Below, piece by piece: positions 22,816 to 33,971 of a DNA stretch of 64,000 nt; position 1 is the first letter of the stretch; each line of letters opens with the position of its first letter. Source of the stretch: Microvelia longipes (lineage: Eukaryota > Arthropoda > Insecta > Hemiptera > Veliidae); contig JACMZG010001913.1 of assembly GCA_018340805.1 (NCBI GenBank), positions 5,371,442-5,435,441 of the forward strand, given 5' to 3'. The position numbers were made by a program, and so were the translations under genes. The notes below the pieces were generated by a model, which was not told the DNA's origin, made no database searches, and was given only the letters and a program-made list of their open reading frames with translations.

Positions 22816-23253
22816 CTTAACAGAGATGCAAAAATGAAGACTGAATAATAATTATTTAATCGATTCATTGCCCTTAGCTCAACACATTGTGTATTTTGCG
22901 TTATATGTAAAATACATACGCATATATAATACAGTATAATAACCAGCAGTATAAACTGACATTGAAAATCTAATTTGTTTTATTTTTGTCTGTAAAAAAA
23001 CATTTAACATTCCAAAATAATTAAGTTTAATTAAACATAATACCTATACATACAAACAATGAGGATGTATATTTAGGTATAATTATTAGGCCCAATTCTT
23101 AAATCTTTTTAAATTTGATTTATTTATTTTTTGTAAACTTATTTTTTTTATTTTTTTGCTACATTATTTTGATTTTTTTATGATTAATAAAACACAATAT
23201 TTAAAAAAGAAAAAACTTATTTATTATACTTTGTCTATCACAATATTACTACA

Positions 23254-23301
23254 ATTTATTCAGACGCGTTTCGGGACGTTTCCCATCTTCAGTGTATAAA
23301 T
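23254..23301 (-). ncRNA. Hammerhead-ribozyme-like motif (left arm)
   Basis: Read on the minus strand: atttataca (helix I strand), CTGAAGA core, one unpaired T, GGGA-AACG-TCCC (helix II, 4 perfect pairs), GAAA core, CGCG then TC (helix III of A-U and C-G, ending in a GUC cleavage triplet), tgaataaat (helix I partner). Helix I pairs 8 of 9 positions with one A-A mismatch. Predicted cleavage lies between 23263 and 23262 on the minus strand. All invariant core bases are present. The one deviation is the extra base between the CTGANGA core and helix II. Very short helix III is known for type I hammerheads of Penelope-like elements; no RT gene is near. Confidence 0.6.
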
Positions 23302-23348
23302 AAACTTTATACTTTATAACTTTATACTTTATTGATAAATTTTAGTTT

Positions 23349-23396
23349 ATTTATACACTGAGGATGGGAAACGTTCCGAAACGCGTCTGAATAAAT
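23349..23396 (+). ncRNA. Hammerhead-ribozyme-like motif (right arm)
   Basis: Mirror partner of the left-arm motif: CTGAGGA core at 23358-23364, extra T, GGGA-AACG-TTCC (one G-U pair), GAAA at 23378-23381, CGCGTC, with predicted cleavage after 23387. Helix I pairs 23349-23357 with 23388-23396. The core differs from the left arm only at position 7, which is free to vary in hammerheads. Confidence 0.58.
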
Positions 23397-23559
23397 TGTA
23401 GTAATATTGTGATTTAGACTTAGACAAAGTATAATAAATAAGTTTTTAAATATTGTGTTTTATTAATCATATAAAATGTGCAATTATCACAAAATCTCGG
23501 TCGAAACAACAAATTTTGTCATTATTTTGAAGCAAATGTAAAGTTATTTTAAAGCAAAA

Positions 23560-23935
23560 TGTATGCAAAAAGCCAACCAATGCTTATTCGGATAAATTTT
23601 AAACTAACAGTTGCTTATCTGAACACATTTTAGCCAACCTTTGCTAATCTGTACACATTTTAAACCAACCATAGCTAATCTGTACAAATTTTAATTCAAC
23701 CATAGCTAATCTGGACACATTTTTAGCCAAAAATTGCGAACTTGGATAAATTTTAAATCAACCATAACTTATCTGGACACATTTTAAATTCAGAGTAATA
23801 AGACATTTTAACATTTTATAGTTAACATTTATAAGTTAACTATTACTAATCCGTACACATTTTTTGGTCAACCGTTGCTTATCCGGTGACATTTTTGACC
23901 AACTTAAGCTAATCCAGACACATTTTCAGCTTACA
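23560..23935 (+). repeat. Degenerate tandem repeat, about 32-36-bp unit
   Basis: About ten units of the type aaccatagctaatctg plus gacacattttaa, heavily diverged and interrupted near 23800. Confidence 0.8.
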
Positions 23936-24200
23936 TTTACATCCGAACGGTTAGTAACCCTGTTGTTACAAACCTGTTACCTAACCCACATCTACCCACT
24001 GTGAAATGAAAAATTTTAATTAAACAAAATTTTATTTAATTCATTAATTTTTTTTTAAATGCTGAGCGTAATAGATACAGCTGAGCTGACTGCTACCTCG
24101 TGTATATATCGCAACCCGAATTTGATAATAAAATAAATTATGTATTTAGATTACTGCGCACGTGGCTCCTAATAAAATCAATTAAATTATTATATTTTTA

Positions 24201-25085
24201 CTTTTCCTCATTTATACCATAGGTATATAGGAAAAGTATTGTGTTTGCAAAAAATCCGAAACCGGGATGAAACCGGAATTATCCGTTTCAGGTGTTTAAA
24301 GGCCTCCTGAGTGGTTTTCTCAAAGTTGCTTGTATGTGTGTGTCTGTTATCATCGTAGCGCCCAGTGTATTTATGCTAGAGAGTTGAAAATTTGTTCAAA
24401 AATCTGTCTACTGCTGTAGTTGTTCTGTTCGGAAAATAATTTTTTATGACGTCATTAACCCGCAATAATGACTCAGCAAAAATTTCGAAAATCATAAAAC
24501 GCGGAAAAATATGCGATCGGATAGAGATTTGGCACGCATGTAGCCATGTATAAGACTAACATACGTGTCAAGTTTCATCTCATTATCAGCATTGGTTCAA
24601 TTTTTATTGAATGACTTGTGCATGTTTTTTAAATAATGGTAAAAAATTGAAAAATGGTCCAATCGAGTTGAAATTTAGTACAAATGTACTAAATAAATAA
24701 GTACACTACATATCTATATACCGTGTTTTGCAAAACATGAATGGTTGACACAAAATTATTGTGCGAGAGAGACCTAGGAATTGTAACAATACGGCAAATG
24801 TACTCTACGATTCATTTCAATAAGGCAAGTATATTCATGATTTTTGTTACATCATAAAAATTAAAGAGCATTGAGCGTAGTCAATGTTGTTTGGGTGACC
24901 GTTGAGAATAATACGGATGCATTTACTATCTGAAGGCGAGCGAAGCGAGTTCGAAAGCATGTTGCAGTATAAATCTGGTGAACTATATTTCTGAAGACGA
25001 GCTAAGTGAGTCCGAAGCAGGGAGGTTGAGCGTAGCGAATCTGATGTGATGAGGAAAAGTTCCGAGGTACCCCGTACCCGACTTC
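24201..25085 (+). repeat. Family A repeat, full-length reference copy
   Basis: About 885 bases from cttttcctcatttataccat to gttccgaggtaccccgtacc. In order: a terminal imperfect palindrome (tataccat/aggtatata); tgtgtttgcaaaaaatccga; gtgtgtctgttatcatcgta; ttatgctagagagttgaaa; the CRE/AP-1 module (24447-24475); gcacgcatgtagccatgtat; catctcattatcagcat; a small family J fragment at about 24718-24775; gatttttgttacatcataaa; two gagcgaagcgag-type segments; the terminal ggtaccccgtaccc. No ORF, no A/B boxes and no inverted ends were found, so the transposition mechanism is unknown. Confidence 0.85.
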
Positions 25086-25167
25086 TTTAAATAATTGATA
25101 AGATAATCATATGAATGATAATCATTGAAATTTTGGTATATTAGTAGTTTATATTTAAATGAGTGAC

Positions 25168-26250
25168 TTTTCCTCATTTATACCATAAGTATAGGAAATG
25201 TAATTTCCTTCTACTCCAAATGTAATTTTCGAAAATTTCACCGATAAATTATCCGTCAGGTATCATTTGATACTACCGAGTTTTGCAAAACATGAATAGT
25301 TGACAAATATCATTTGATACTACCGAGTTTTGCAAAACATGAATAGTTGACACAATATAATTGTGCGAGAGACACCTAGGAAATGTAACAAGCAAAATGC
25401 AATGCTACATCTGGGAACTGTTCCATAATTCGACATTCGTCATCATTGATGGATCGACATAATGCCATGTCCCACTCTGTTACATTTCCTAGGTGTCTCT
25501 CGCACAATTATATTGTGTCAACTATTCATGTTTTGCAAAACTCGGTAGTATCAAATAATATATGTTTTGCTTGCCATGCATGATGGCGGTAAGAGAGCAC
25601 CGCTCGTCTCTGGTAAGTACTTCACATTATATTCTTCGGAATTAATTGAAGGTCAGAGTAAGTTCAGGCTCTGTCGGAGCCCTAATTATTTAGACGTAAC
25701 GAAACAGAGTGGGACATGACATTATGTCGGTCCATCAATGATGACGAATGTCGAATGATGGGACAGTTCCCAGATGTAGCATTGCATTTTGCTTGTTACA
25801 TTTCCTAGGTGTCTCTCGCACAATTATATTGTGTTATCCGTCAGGTGTTTGTAAGACCTTCTGACTAGTTTTTACCAAGGTGTTTGTCCATCTGTATACG
25901 TGGAAATGTTTGGTCTGTTAACATCGTATCTCTTTGTTATTTATGCTGGGTATTGAAACTTATTACCATCAATCTTTCCGTCTAGTTGTGCTAGGAAAAG
26001 GTTTGTGTTCGCAAAAAAAAATCTGAAAGCGGGATGTCACCGGAATTGTCCGTTTCAGGTGTTTCTAAGACCTCCTGTGAGTGTGTCTTATCATCGTAGC
26101 TCCTAGTGTATTTATGCTAGAGTTGACTCTTTGTACAAAAATTATTCTATAGACGTAGTTGTGCTATCCGGGAATATTGTTTTTACTTCAATAACCGTCA
26201 TTGAAGACTCAGCCAAAATGTCGAAGATTCATAAAATCTTAAACGGTGTT
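25168..26250 (+). repeat. Family A repeat, plus strand, split by family J
   Basis: The 5' part (25168-25257) has ttttcctcatttataccata and gataaattatccgtcaggt. Then comes the family J block, and the copy resumes at about 25836 with ttatccgtcaggtgtttgta. Further family A sequence follows from 26000 (gtgttcgcaaaaaaaaatctg) to about 26250. Confidence 0.7.
25258..25835. mobile_element. Family J inverted-repeat element
   Basis: 25352-25480 (cacaatataattgtgcgaga, cacctaggaaatgtaacaag, gggaactgttcc) is matched in inverted orientation by 25698-25834. A third, inverted partial copy is at 25482-25555. The head atcatttgatactaccgagt plus tttgcaaaacatgaatagtt is directly duplicated at 25258-25350. Relatives lie at 24718-24775 and 39778-39995. 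The conserved pieces gttttgcaaaac and cacaatataattgtg are themselves palindromic. Confidence 0.75.
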
Positions 26251-26412
26251 CAGATCCATTTTGAGGTTTGGCAAGCGTGTAGTCTTATATTGGATCAACA
26301 AATACACCAAGTTTTCTTTCGTTTTAAGTACTGGTTTAATTCGTATAGCACGGCATGTGTTCGCTATAAAGGAACCAAGTCTAGTGTAAAAAGTTGTAAG
26401 ATCGAAGGATAA

Positions 26413-27440
26413 GCCTAGTTAAAAGTTCCTAATTATGCTTGTTTACGACGTCTTGACGGTTTCACTTATTGATTTGGTAGTGTGGTACTAAAGGTCTAGC
26501 GTACAGTGTAGACATACATGTTAAATTTACATTATGCCTATTTAATAAGCGCACTATGCACTTCTATGCGTGTGCTGCGTAATGACCAAGTTACAAAGTG
26601 AAACCACCAAGTCCTCGTGTATTTACAACAATTTGACTTGGCTTATCCAATAATTTTACAACTTTTTATGCTAGACTCGGAACCTTTTTTTACACCCATG
26701 TGCTTTTGTTGGAATTTTTAAGCCTTTTTAATTCCTCTTTTTAAGCATGAAACTTATGCCTTACAAAAATACGGAAAGAAATATTATTAATTTATTACTA
26801 AACAGCACCAATTTCTTTAATTATACATTAGATAAGTAAATTGTGTAAAATATTGTGTTAGTTCTGTCTAAATAAAACTCTTAATATTCTTAGTTTTAAA
26901 GTTCCCTACTAGGTAGCGCTAGTTGTAAAAATTTCTTTATACTAGAAATTGAGTTTTAATTACCTATTAGGCAGAAGGAACTGCAAATGTTAGATTTTGA
27001 TGTTTTTTTTATAGATTTTTACTTGAACATTTATATAGATCAATGTTCTTGAAATTGAATAATTGACGAAATCTTGAAATAGGGAAATATGGATAAATTC
27101 CCTTGAAATTTGGTATATAGATACCAAATTTCAAGGGTCTATGTTTGGTGGAAGTGCCTTAAAATGTTGATGAGTGAGTGAGTATCAAAACTGTCTAAAT
27201 TTGAGCTTCCATATCTCATTTTCTTTAAATGGCAAAGAGATAATATTCAGTAGAATTGGTCAGCTCAACAAGATCTTTTAGTTGCTATTAAAATGATATT
27301 TTTTATGTCCTTAAAACAAAGATACGAAGGGGTGAAAATAGCTTGGAGATGCTTCCAGTAAAGAATAGTACGACAGGGACCGCTTGACTTAGCTGGGGCA
27401 CTGCCATGCCCCCCAGATGAAGATGGAATTTGTCTCAAGT
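26413..27440. other. Interval without a recognised gene
   Basis: Contains a 15-base inverted pair (cttgaaatttggtat near 27104 and ataccaaatttcaag near 27121), otherwise ordinary AT-rich sequence. The minus-strand ORF at 27265-27456 has no known domain. Confidence 0.5.
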
Positions 27441-27765
27441 TTATCCATTTATGCAATAAATAAATGTCGTAAGTCTCATTTAAATGCGGCTAGTATATGA
27501 ACTGTGTACGTTAGATCACTAATATTTAGCTGGATCGAGCATGGTCAGTGTCTAGGTTGGTGACTGCTGATAATAAACGGATAATTTCACAGCCTGAGGA
27601 CAAGCGAAGCGAGTTTAAAAACTACTGTAATTAGTATTTAAACTGTCTAAATTCGAGATTTATATTCTGAGAACGCGCAAAGCTAGTTCGGAGAGCTCGT
27701 CTCTTATGCTCACCATGAGCGGTGTCGTTCCTCATATCGTGCGAATAAGTTCTGAGGTAGTAATA
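27440..27765 (+). repeat. Family A-related repeat, diverged 3' part
   Basis: Shows gtacgttagatcac, gatcgagcatggtcagtg, gtgactgctgataataaac, gaggacaagcgaagcgag and gaataagttctgaggta in the family A order. Confidence 0.65.
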
Positions 27766-27769
27766 TAGG

Positions 27770-27950
27770 GGGAGTGGTAGTAACTACCAGGCAAGTAGGC
27801 CACGTTGTTGGGCCCTTTTTACCAGCTCCCTATGATAGTGTTCTACTCCTTTTAATTTCAAGTGTAGGTATGTTTCATCTAATCTAGACAGAAGAACCGT
27901 GGATTTCTATGGTTCGTCACATGCTTTTTCAAGCAATCATACATATTTTT
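27770..27950. repeat. SINE-body fragment
   Basis: The phrases ggcaagtaggccacgttgtt and gggccctttttacc, then atgatagtgttc and agaaccgtgg, match 8600-8710 in the same orientation. The tRNA-like head is missing. Confidence 0.6.
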
Positions 27951-28060
27951 TACTGACTCTTATAGTCTAGTAAAAACTGGGAACAACACGTGCTCTCGCT
28001 GTTAAACCAAACCTCCATACACATGGGCGTAGCCAGGATTGCCTTTTGGGGGGGGGGCCC

Positions 28061-28061
<1 letters not shown>

Positions 28062-28130
<69 letters not shown>

Positions 28131-28133
28131 ATA

Positions 28134-28222
<89 letters not shown>
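28062..28222. repeat. (TA)n followed by (TG)n microsatellite
   Basis: About 85 bases of TA with phase slips, then about 76 bases of pure TG from 28147. ORFs reading through both strands (HTHTHT..., VCVCVC...) are artefacts. Both tracts can adopt unusual DNA forms (cruciform, Z-DNA). Confidence 0.95.
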
Positions 28223-28223
<1 letters not shown>

Positions 28224-28389
28224 AGTGTCTGTGTGTATGTAAGGTTTATGGTTTTTTTAAATAATTCTGGCGCGGTGGTCCGCATTCCGAGCGAATTTCT
28301 TTTGGATGCGTGTTTTCGTGCTTAACAGCAATTCTGGTTGGAATGATCATTTTTATAGTTTTTTACATTATATAAGTTTACAACTACTG

Positions 28390-28873
28390 AATAAATAATT
28401 TCGGCGCGGTGGTCCGCTGTCGGGCAAATTTAATTTAGAATGCGTATATCTGTGCTTAAAAACCCATTTCTTGGTTAACGTTCCGGTTCATGCTTTAAAA
28501 CCTAAGCAGTTACTCAATTGTCAAGCACTGCTCGTAACTCATTTTGTCTGTATTTTTCAAAGAAAATGCGCATAATTATCCAGTTACTTATACAAAACTA
28601 TGCCTCTAAAGTTAGCAGTACGCCCTATTATTTGGAATAGTTTAAAGTTTAGTTACTTATCTTTAAGCTTAGTCAGTTATCTTTCAAAAGTTTTAGCGCA
28701 TTTCCTTTGAAATATACAGACAAAATGAGTTACGAGCAGAGCTTGACAATTGAGTAACTGCTTAGGTTCTGAAGTATGAACCGGAACCTTAAGCAAGAAA
28801 TGGGTTGTTAAGCACGGAAACACGAATTCTAAATGAAATTTGCCCGACAGCGGATCACCGCACCAGAATTATT
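28390..28873. repeat. Family B foldback (arms about 180 bp)
   Basis: 28390-28566 (ttcggcgcggtggtccgctg; gttccggttcatgctttaaa; ctcgtaactcattttgtctg) is the reverse complement of 28698-28873 apart from scattered differences. About 130 bases lie between. Similar foldbacks: 41935-42365, and one entering the window end at about 63885. Confidence 0.88.
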
Positions 28874-29059
28874 TAGTAGTTATATACATATATAATGTAA
28901 AAAAAGAATAAAAATTAACGTTCCTACCAGGATTGTTGTTAATCAAGGAAGCACGCATACCAAAGGAAATCTTCCGATATGCGGACCACCACGCCAGAAT
29001 TATTTTGTATTTATAAACTTATTTTGCAAAAAAACGATAAGAAATATCGTCCCAACCAG

Positions 29060-29560
29060 GATTTAAACCCAGGAGAGAGTTTGAGTAATTGTATCGACTC
29101 CGGACCACTGCCATTCAACACACAGGCCCAAAAAAAATGGAAAACGACTCCCCACTTGAAATATGTTATTTAGGGTTCAAAATTTAGGTTTTCCTGCATT
29201 AACCACCGTTTTTTGACTTTATGATCACTTAGAGTGGCCGTATCGACTTCAGACCAAATTTAATCGATTTGACGCCCAAAAATACATAGAAAATTTTTTG
29301 TTCATCAACCGTAATTTTGGTTTTCAGTAATTTGTTGTGCTTTTTCGACTTTTTGGTCATTTAGAGTGGTCGTATTGACTTCAGACTGGTTTCATTCGAT
29401 TCAATGCCCAAACATACATAGAAAACGACACCCTACTCGAAATTTATTTATTTTTTATCGACCTAAATTTTAATTTACAATGGTTTTTCCGACTTTTTGG
29501 TCATTTGGAGTGGTTGCATTGACTTCGGACCGGTTTTATTTGATTCAGCGTCTCAAAAAA
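29060..29560 (-). repeat. Family B internal tandem units, minus strand
   Basis: About four units with agtggtcgtattgacttcag, accggttt(c/t)atttgattca and actcgaaatttattta, corresponding to the plus-strand units at 63180-63560. Confidence 0.75.
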
Positions 29561-29815
29561 CGTATACATTGACCTTTTTTGCGGCGAAAAATATTAACCC
29601 TGAATTTTGCCGATTTTTTGAAACTTTTGCTGACTCAGCAAACTGGGTTAATGATGTTACAAAAACCTTGTTTTCAATAGGGTTCGTGTCCTCCCAAAGG
29701 TTGATTTTTGTACTAAGTTTGATTAAAAAATATCCGTTCGAAAGATTGTGTTTTTACAAGAAACTGATGCCTATCCCATTAGCGAATTTTATTCCCAAAG
29801 GAAATTCGCTAAAAA
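29560..29815 (-). repeat. Family B left-end region with degenerate CRE/AP-1 module
   Basis: The minus strand keeps ttggtacaaaaatcaacctt-like sequence and TGAGTCA (plus-strand TGACTCA 29631-29637), while the CRE is mutated. It ends in the palindromic agcgaatt...aattcgct start. Confidence 0.7.
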
Positions 29816-30336
29816 ACAAAGCTTTTAGAGGACAAATCAAAACAATTTTTTTTAAATAGTCTTAATGAAAAACAAAAAACAATCCCCTAAAACAAAATAT
29901 AAATTATTATTGAACTGAACTGAACTAAATATGGTTTTTATTTAATAATAATAAAACCACAAAGTTAATATGTCGAACTAAAAATAACAAATTTAATTTT
30001 TAAGACAAAAGCTACCTTTAAGCTCTAAATTATTATAAATAAAAATTATAAAATTAATTAATTATTTTATAAAATTAAATTTAGATTAATTTTAAAAAAA
30101 AAATGTTTTTCCCTTGCCTGAACCATAGTTTTTATATAATTTTTGCAACAAACCCTGCTCGGCTAGGGGGGGGCCCTGGCCCCCCCCTGCCCCCCCTGGC
30201 TACGCCCATGTCCATACACTTTAAACTACAAGGTAGAAACAGTATAGTATTATAATGAATCTACTATGAGGGTCCTAAATTTTGTCTATACCCAGTTTCA
30301 TTTAGGGTAAGGGATCTTTAACGAGTACCTGACAAC

Positions 30337-30508
30337 GCACAGGCTCGAGATCACCGGCTTTACGTCCCTTCTGAAGGACGTGGTACGCAGAATAAGAGAT
30401 TCCAGAGGCCCGTGCTGGGATTGAACCCGGACTAATTAAACTCGGGAGTTCTAAGTCCAGTCATTCTCTGTATTGGCCGCGTACCTTAACCACTACACCA
30501 CGGGTGAC
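30337..30508 (-). mobile_element. tRNA-derived SINE, second copy
   Basis: Minus-strand head: cacccgtggtgtagtggtta, A-box-like tggttaaggtac (30481-30492) and B box ggttcaatccc (30417-30427). The body phrases accggctttacgtccc and gcacaggctcg match the SINE at 8800-8850. An anticodon-arm region with extra bases argues against a functional tRNA. Confidence 0.75.
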
Positions 30509-30864
30509 TTTAAGTTCTGAGGTACCCCATACCCGGTTTTTATATTTAAACACTTTTTATTTCATTTAACTTCTTATTGATAATTATCGTATTTGTGGCA
30601 TAAGTGTTATTTGTTATGCTCTAATACGTCTCCACTCCTTCTTTTGACTTATTTACGTGACAAACAGCTTGTATAATAAAAATCAATTAAAAGTTCTATT
30701 TCGCGCGGAATCAGTGAATAAAAGGAAATATATAATGAATAGATAGTCTTAAATTCATATGTAATACATATACTAATTGTGCCAAAAATGACAAAATGCG
30801 TCCCCATTTTCTCTAGTAAGTGGTGACATTTTTAATGCAAAACAAGGTGAAACGCTTTAACAAC

Positions 30865-31080
30865 TGTGTTTTAAGCAGCATCGCGCGTGGTCAGTGCCTA
30901 GATGAGTGACCGCTGGGAATGAAACGGATGTCTTTACTGTCTGAGGATTGGCAAAGCGTGGTATAAATTTGACGACTTGTACATTCTGAGGTCAAGCGAA
31001 GCGAGTCCCAAGTAGGGGGGATATGCGTTACGAATCCGATGTGATGAGGATAAGGTCTGTGGTACCATGACTCAATTTTA
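30865..31080 (+). repeat. Family A repeat, 3' fragment
   Basis: From aagcagcatcgcgcgtggtc to gatgaggataaggtctgtgg, including gtgaccgctgggaatgaaac and gtcaagcgaagcgagtccca. It runs directly into a family B start (31080-31140, agcgaatttcctttgggaat). Confidence 0.75.
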
Positions 31081-31650
31081 GCGAATTTCCTTTGGGAATA
31101 AAATGCGCTACTGGGATAGGCGTCATGGCGGAAGTCGAATTTTAAAATAGGAGGTCTTGTGGATGGAGGTGTCAACAACCGCAATTGCCTCATTTTATGA
31201 TGAATATCGGCTATAATGTGGCTTCTTATTTGTGCTATCAAATGACCCCTTTTCAGTGGCATTTTGACCCGCACTACATTGACGGAAAATTTATATCAGA
31301 ATCTGTTGGTGGTCTTTTCTTTTGAACATGCTTGAGCTAAAATGTGTCATTCAATTTTGATGGAACTTAACAAACAAAATTAAGCTCCGTTTGAGGATGG
31401 ATTGATTTGATTTAGGAACAAATGTCTTAAATTGGTGGTAGTTTTAAAGTTTTAATAAATTCTTTACATTTTGGAAAAACTATATTATTTCTAGTACTAG
31501 TTTGAAGTAATCTTATCTTTAAGCAGACTCAAACCACGTCTGTGACTGGTACATTTCTTAAAGTATATAAAGAACAGCTTAGGCAACTTTAGGTAGATTT
31601 TAAAACTTGGTAGCGTTTTAAGGTAGTTTCATTAAGGTGCATTCAGAATA

Positions 31651-31855
31651 CTGCGGTAGCGATGCGTCCGCACGTTGCGTGTGGAGCGGTCTATTATTTA
31701 ATCTAAATAATATATTTGTGCGGGCTTAGTAGGTTTGCGAAAATATCCATTTTTCGCAACGCTACCGCAAGCTGTTTAAGAACATCCCCTACGATTACAT
31801 AGGTTGGAATTTGAGCTGTCACCGCACGCAACGGACGGACGCATCGCTACCGCAG
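31651..31855. mobile_element. Small MITE, 205 bp
   Basis: The left end ctgcggtagcgatgcgtccg and the right end cggacgcatcgctaccgcag are perfect 20-bp inverted repeats. Pairing continues imperfectly (cacgttgcgtg / cacgcaacg). No target duplication is evident. Confidence 0.85.
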
Positions 31856-31859
31856 ATGT

Positions 31860-32150
31860 CAACTATACAACCACACATTGTTTGATTATATTTTTCTCAA
31901 TCATATCCTCTTACGTTTCGGAACAATATGAGTTTCGTACAACAAATAATATATATCTGATTTAATTTTATTGTAAAGATGTTATCTCATTTTGTTTTTC
32001 TATTACCAAAGCAGGATCCTTGAATTGTAATTTAAAATAATAACGAAACCAGGCATGTTAAATTACAATGGTCTGTAGTTGTGAGACCTTACAATTATTT
32101 TAAGATATTTGGTAAAAATATGACACAATTTGTAATTTAACAAAAATAAG
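31860..32150. other. AT-rich interval, no gene seen
   Basis: No repeat match or coding signal was found. Confidence 0.5.
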
Positions 32151-32154
32151 ATGC

Positions 32155-32390
<236 letters not shown>

Positions 32391-32785
32391 TTGACATTTA
32401 TGTATTTTTAAAATCAGAAGCTAAGCGAACTCACTCGAACCCTCCTTCCCCCTCTTTCCAGAACACTTCATATGTGTCAATTTCTGATAAGAATTCGCTT
32501 AAAACCTTAGCCTTTGTTGCTTAAAACAAGAAATAAGGAAGGTTAGGTCTATATTTAAAAGGTTGTACTCGAATATAAAATATTAATTTCAGATAAATAT
32601 CTAAATTATTGATGGAAAGATTCGAAGACAATAGCATAGGAAGAAGAAGAAGATCCTCATTATTCAAGATCATTGTTTTAAGTTATTTGCGCTTATAAAT
32701 ATTTATGAAGTAATATTATTAACTTTTAAAAAATCATGATGAATAATGGAATAAAACTTAACTGTTTGTTTGAGATGTATAATAT

Positions 32786-32786
<1 letters not shown>

Positions 32787-32835
<49 letters not shown>

Positions 32836-32882
32836 TATATAATATATAATATAATAATATATATATATATAATATATATAAT

Positions 32883-32919
<37 letters not shown>

Positions 32920-32920
32920 T
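32787..32920. repeat. (TA)n microsatellite, interrupted
   Basis: About 130 bases of TA/AATA mixtures. Confidence 0.93.
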
Positions 32921-33095
32921 AAGCCTAAATATCGAGTCAACAAATAGATAACCTAAATTCCAATTCTGTTTTTATTGTTTATAGTCCAATAATGACGCGT
33001 GGATAGTTGTTTATTACTTAGTATTTTTTGCTCAGTTCGGTTGACATATATACAAATGTTTTGTATGATATGACATTAGATGAATTACAATACGA

Positions 33096-33260
33096 CACAC
33101 GGCTAAAATCAGTTGACAGCGTGGGAAAATAATGCGAGGGATCCAATGACGTTAGTTCTGGATGTTAAACCACGCCCTGAATTTCAAATCAGGCTAACCA
33201 TATTGGTTTTTCTATACTATTTTACTGCGCCGTCTACTTATTTTAGCCGTGTGTTTAATG
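33096..33260. mobile_element. Short inverted-end element related to 392-1305
   Basis: Left cacacggctaaaat and right attttagccgtgtg are inverted repeats about 150 bases apart. The interior (cagttgacagcg; gcgaggga; accacgccct) matches 2486-2600. Confidence 0.68.
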
Positions 33261-33424
33261 TTTAAGTCGTGTCATATTTTAAGTATTGTTTTGTTGAGAT
33301 GACTGATTTTTATCTTCCTTTTTATTTTCCTTATAAATACCGTGAAGATATGTTGGAAAGTTATGTGTTCGTGCTAAAAATCTAAAAATCGGAATTTTAC
33401 GTAAATTATCCCTTCCACCATAGA

Positions 33425-33545
33425 GATTTATACTAGAGGGGACATAGACTATCTTAATACCTTGAGTGGCCTGTAACATCTTTTTGGGGCTCTCAGAGGC
33501 TCTGTGTAACCTCATTGAAACCTCCTCTAATAATGTGTTAAGGTT
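33425..33545 (+). repeat. MITE M, 5' part
   Basis: tatactagaggggacataga, then ctctgtgtaacctcattgaa. The corresponding 3' part (gatcaggttacttcttcgat; tttcaaaatttaacctg) is at about 34350-34420, so the copy may be split by 33560-34340. Confidence 0.65.
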
Positions 33546-33872
33546 ATTATAAATGTATTAATTTTGTCTTAAAATAATATAATATAGAAGGAGCATAGGG
33601 CCGCAAACACAATGTAATTCTACTAATAACACGAAAGCCGGTTGACTGGAGGTCTTAAGTAGGGGTACCACCCTAACAACCAAAAATTATTTTATAAATA
33701 TCCACTAATGAAAATAGATCTTAGGTAAAAAATATAAATAAATCGGTCTTAGATAGCACGAGGATAGGGGAATACGATACTCTACATTTAGTTGACAAGA
33801 ACTACTTTTAACATCATTTTAATTAAAAACGTTAAATACAATTTAAAATGGTTAAAAAATTCTGATGCAACG

Positions 33873-33876
<4 letters not shown>

Positions 33877-33965
<89 letters not shown>

Positions 33966-33971
33966 ATATTA
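33877..33971. repeat. (TA)n microsatellite
   Basis: About 95 bases; overlapping ORFs on both strands (IYIYIY...) are artefacts. Confidence 0.95.

Larger units (their letters stand above)
23180..23471. mobile_element. Foldback element with hammerhead-like arms
   Basis: The left arm (about 23180-23307) and right arm (about 23343-23471) are near-perfect reverse complements around a short AT-rich loop. Phrases in both: attaataaaacacaatattt, acaatattactacaatttat, cagacgcgtttcggga. A diverged relative is at 47690-47960. Each arm encodes a hammerhead-like motif on its own outward-reading strand. Confidence 0.82.
28022..30210. mobile_element. Non-autonomous hAT element, 2.19 kb
   Basis: The left end catgggcgtagccagg (28022-28037) and right end cctggctacgcccatg (30195-30210) are perfect 16-bp inverted repeats. 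The perfect 8-bp direct repeat TCCATACA flanks them (28014-28021 and 30211-30218). An 8-bp target duplication with this type of end is the hallmark of hAT transposons. Inside are G- and C-runs next to each end, a (TA)n/(TG)n tract, a foldback (28390-28873), family B repeat units and a minus-strand copy of the family B palindromic start (29765-29815). No transposase is present, so it must have moved with help from a related active element. Confidence 0.9.
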
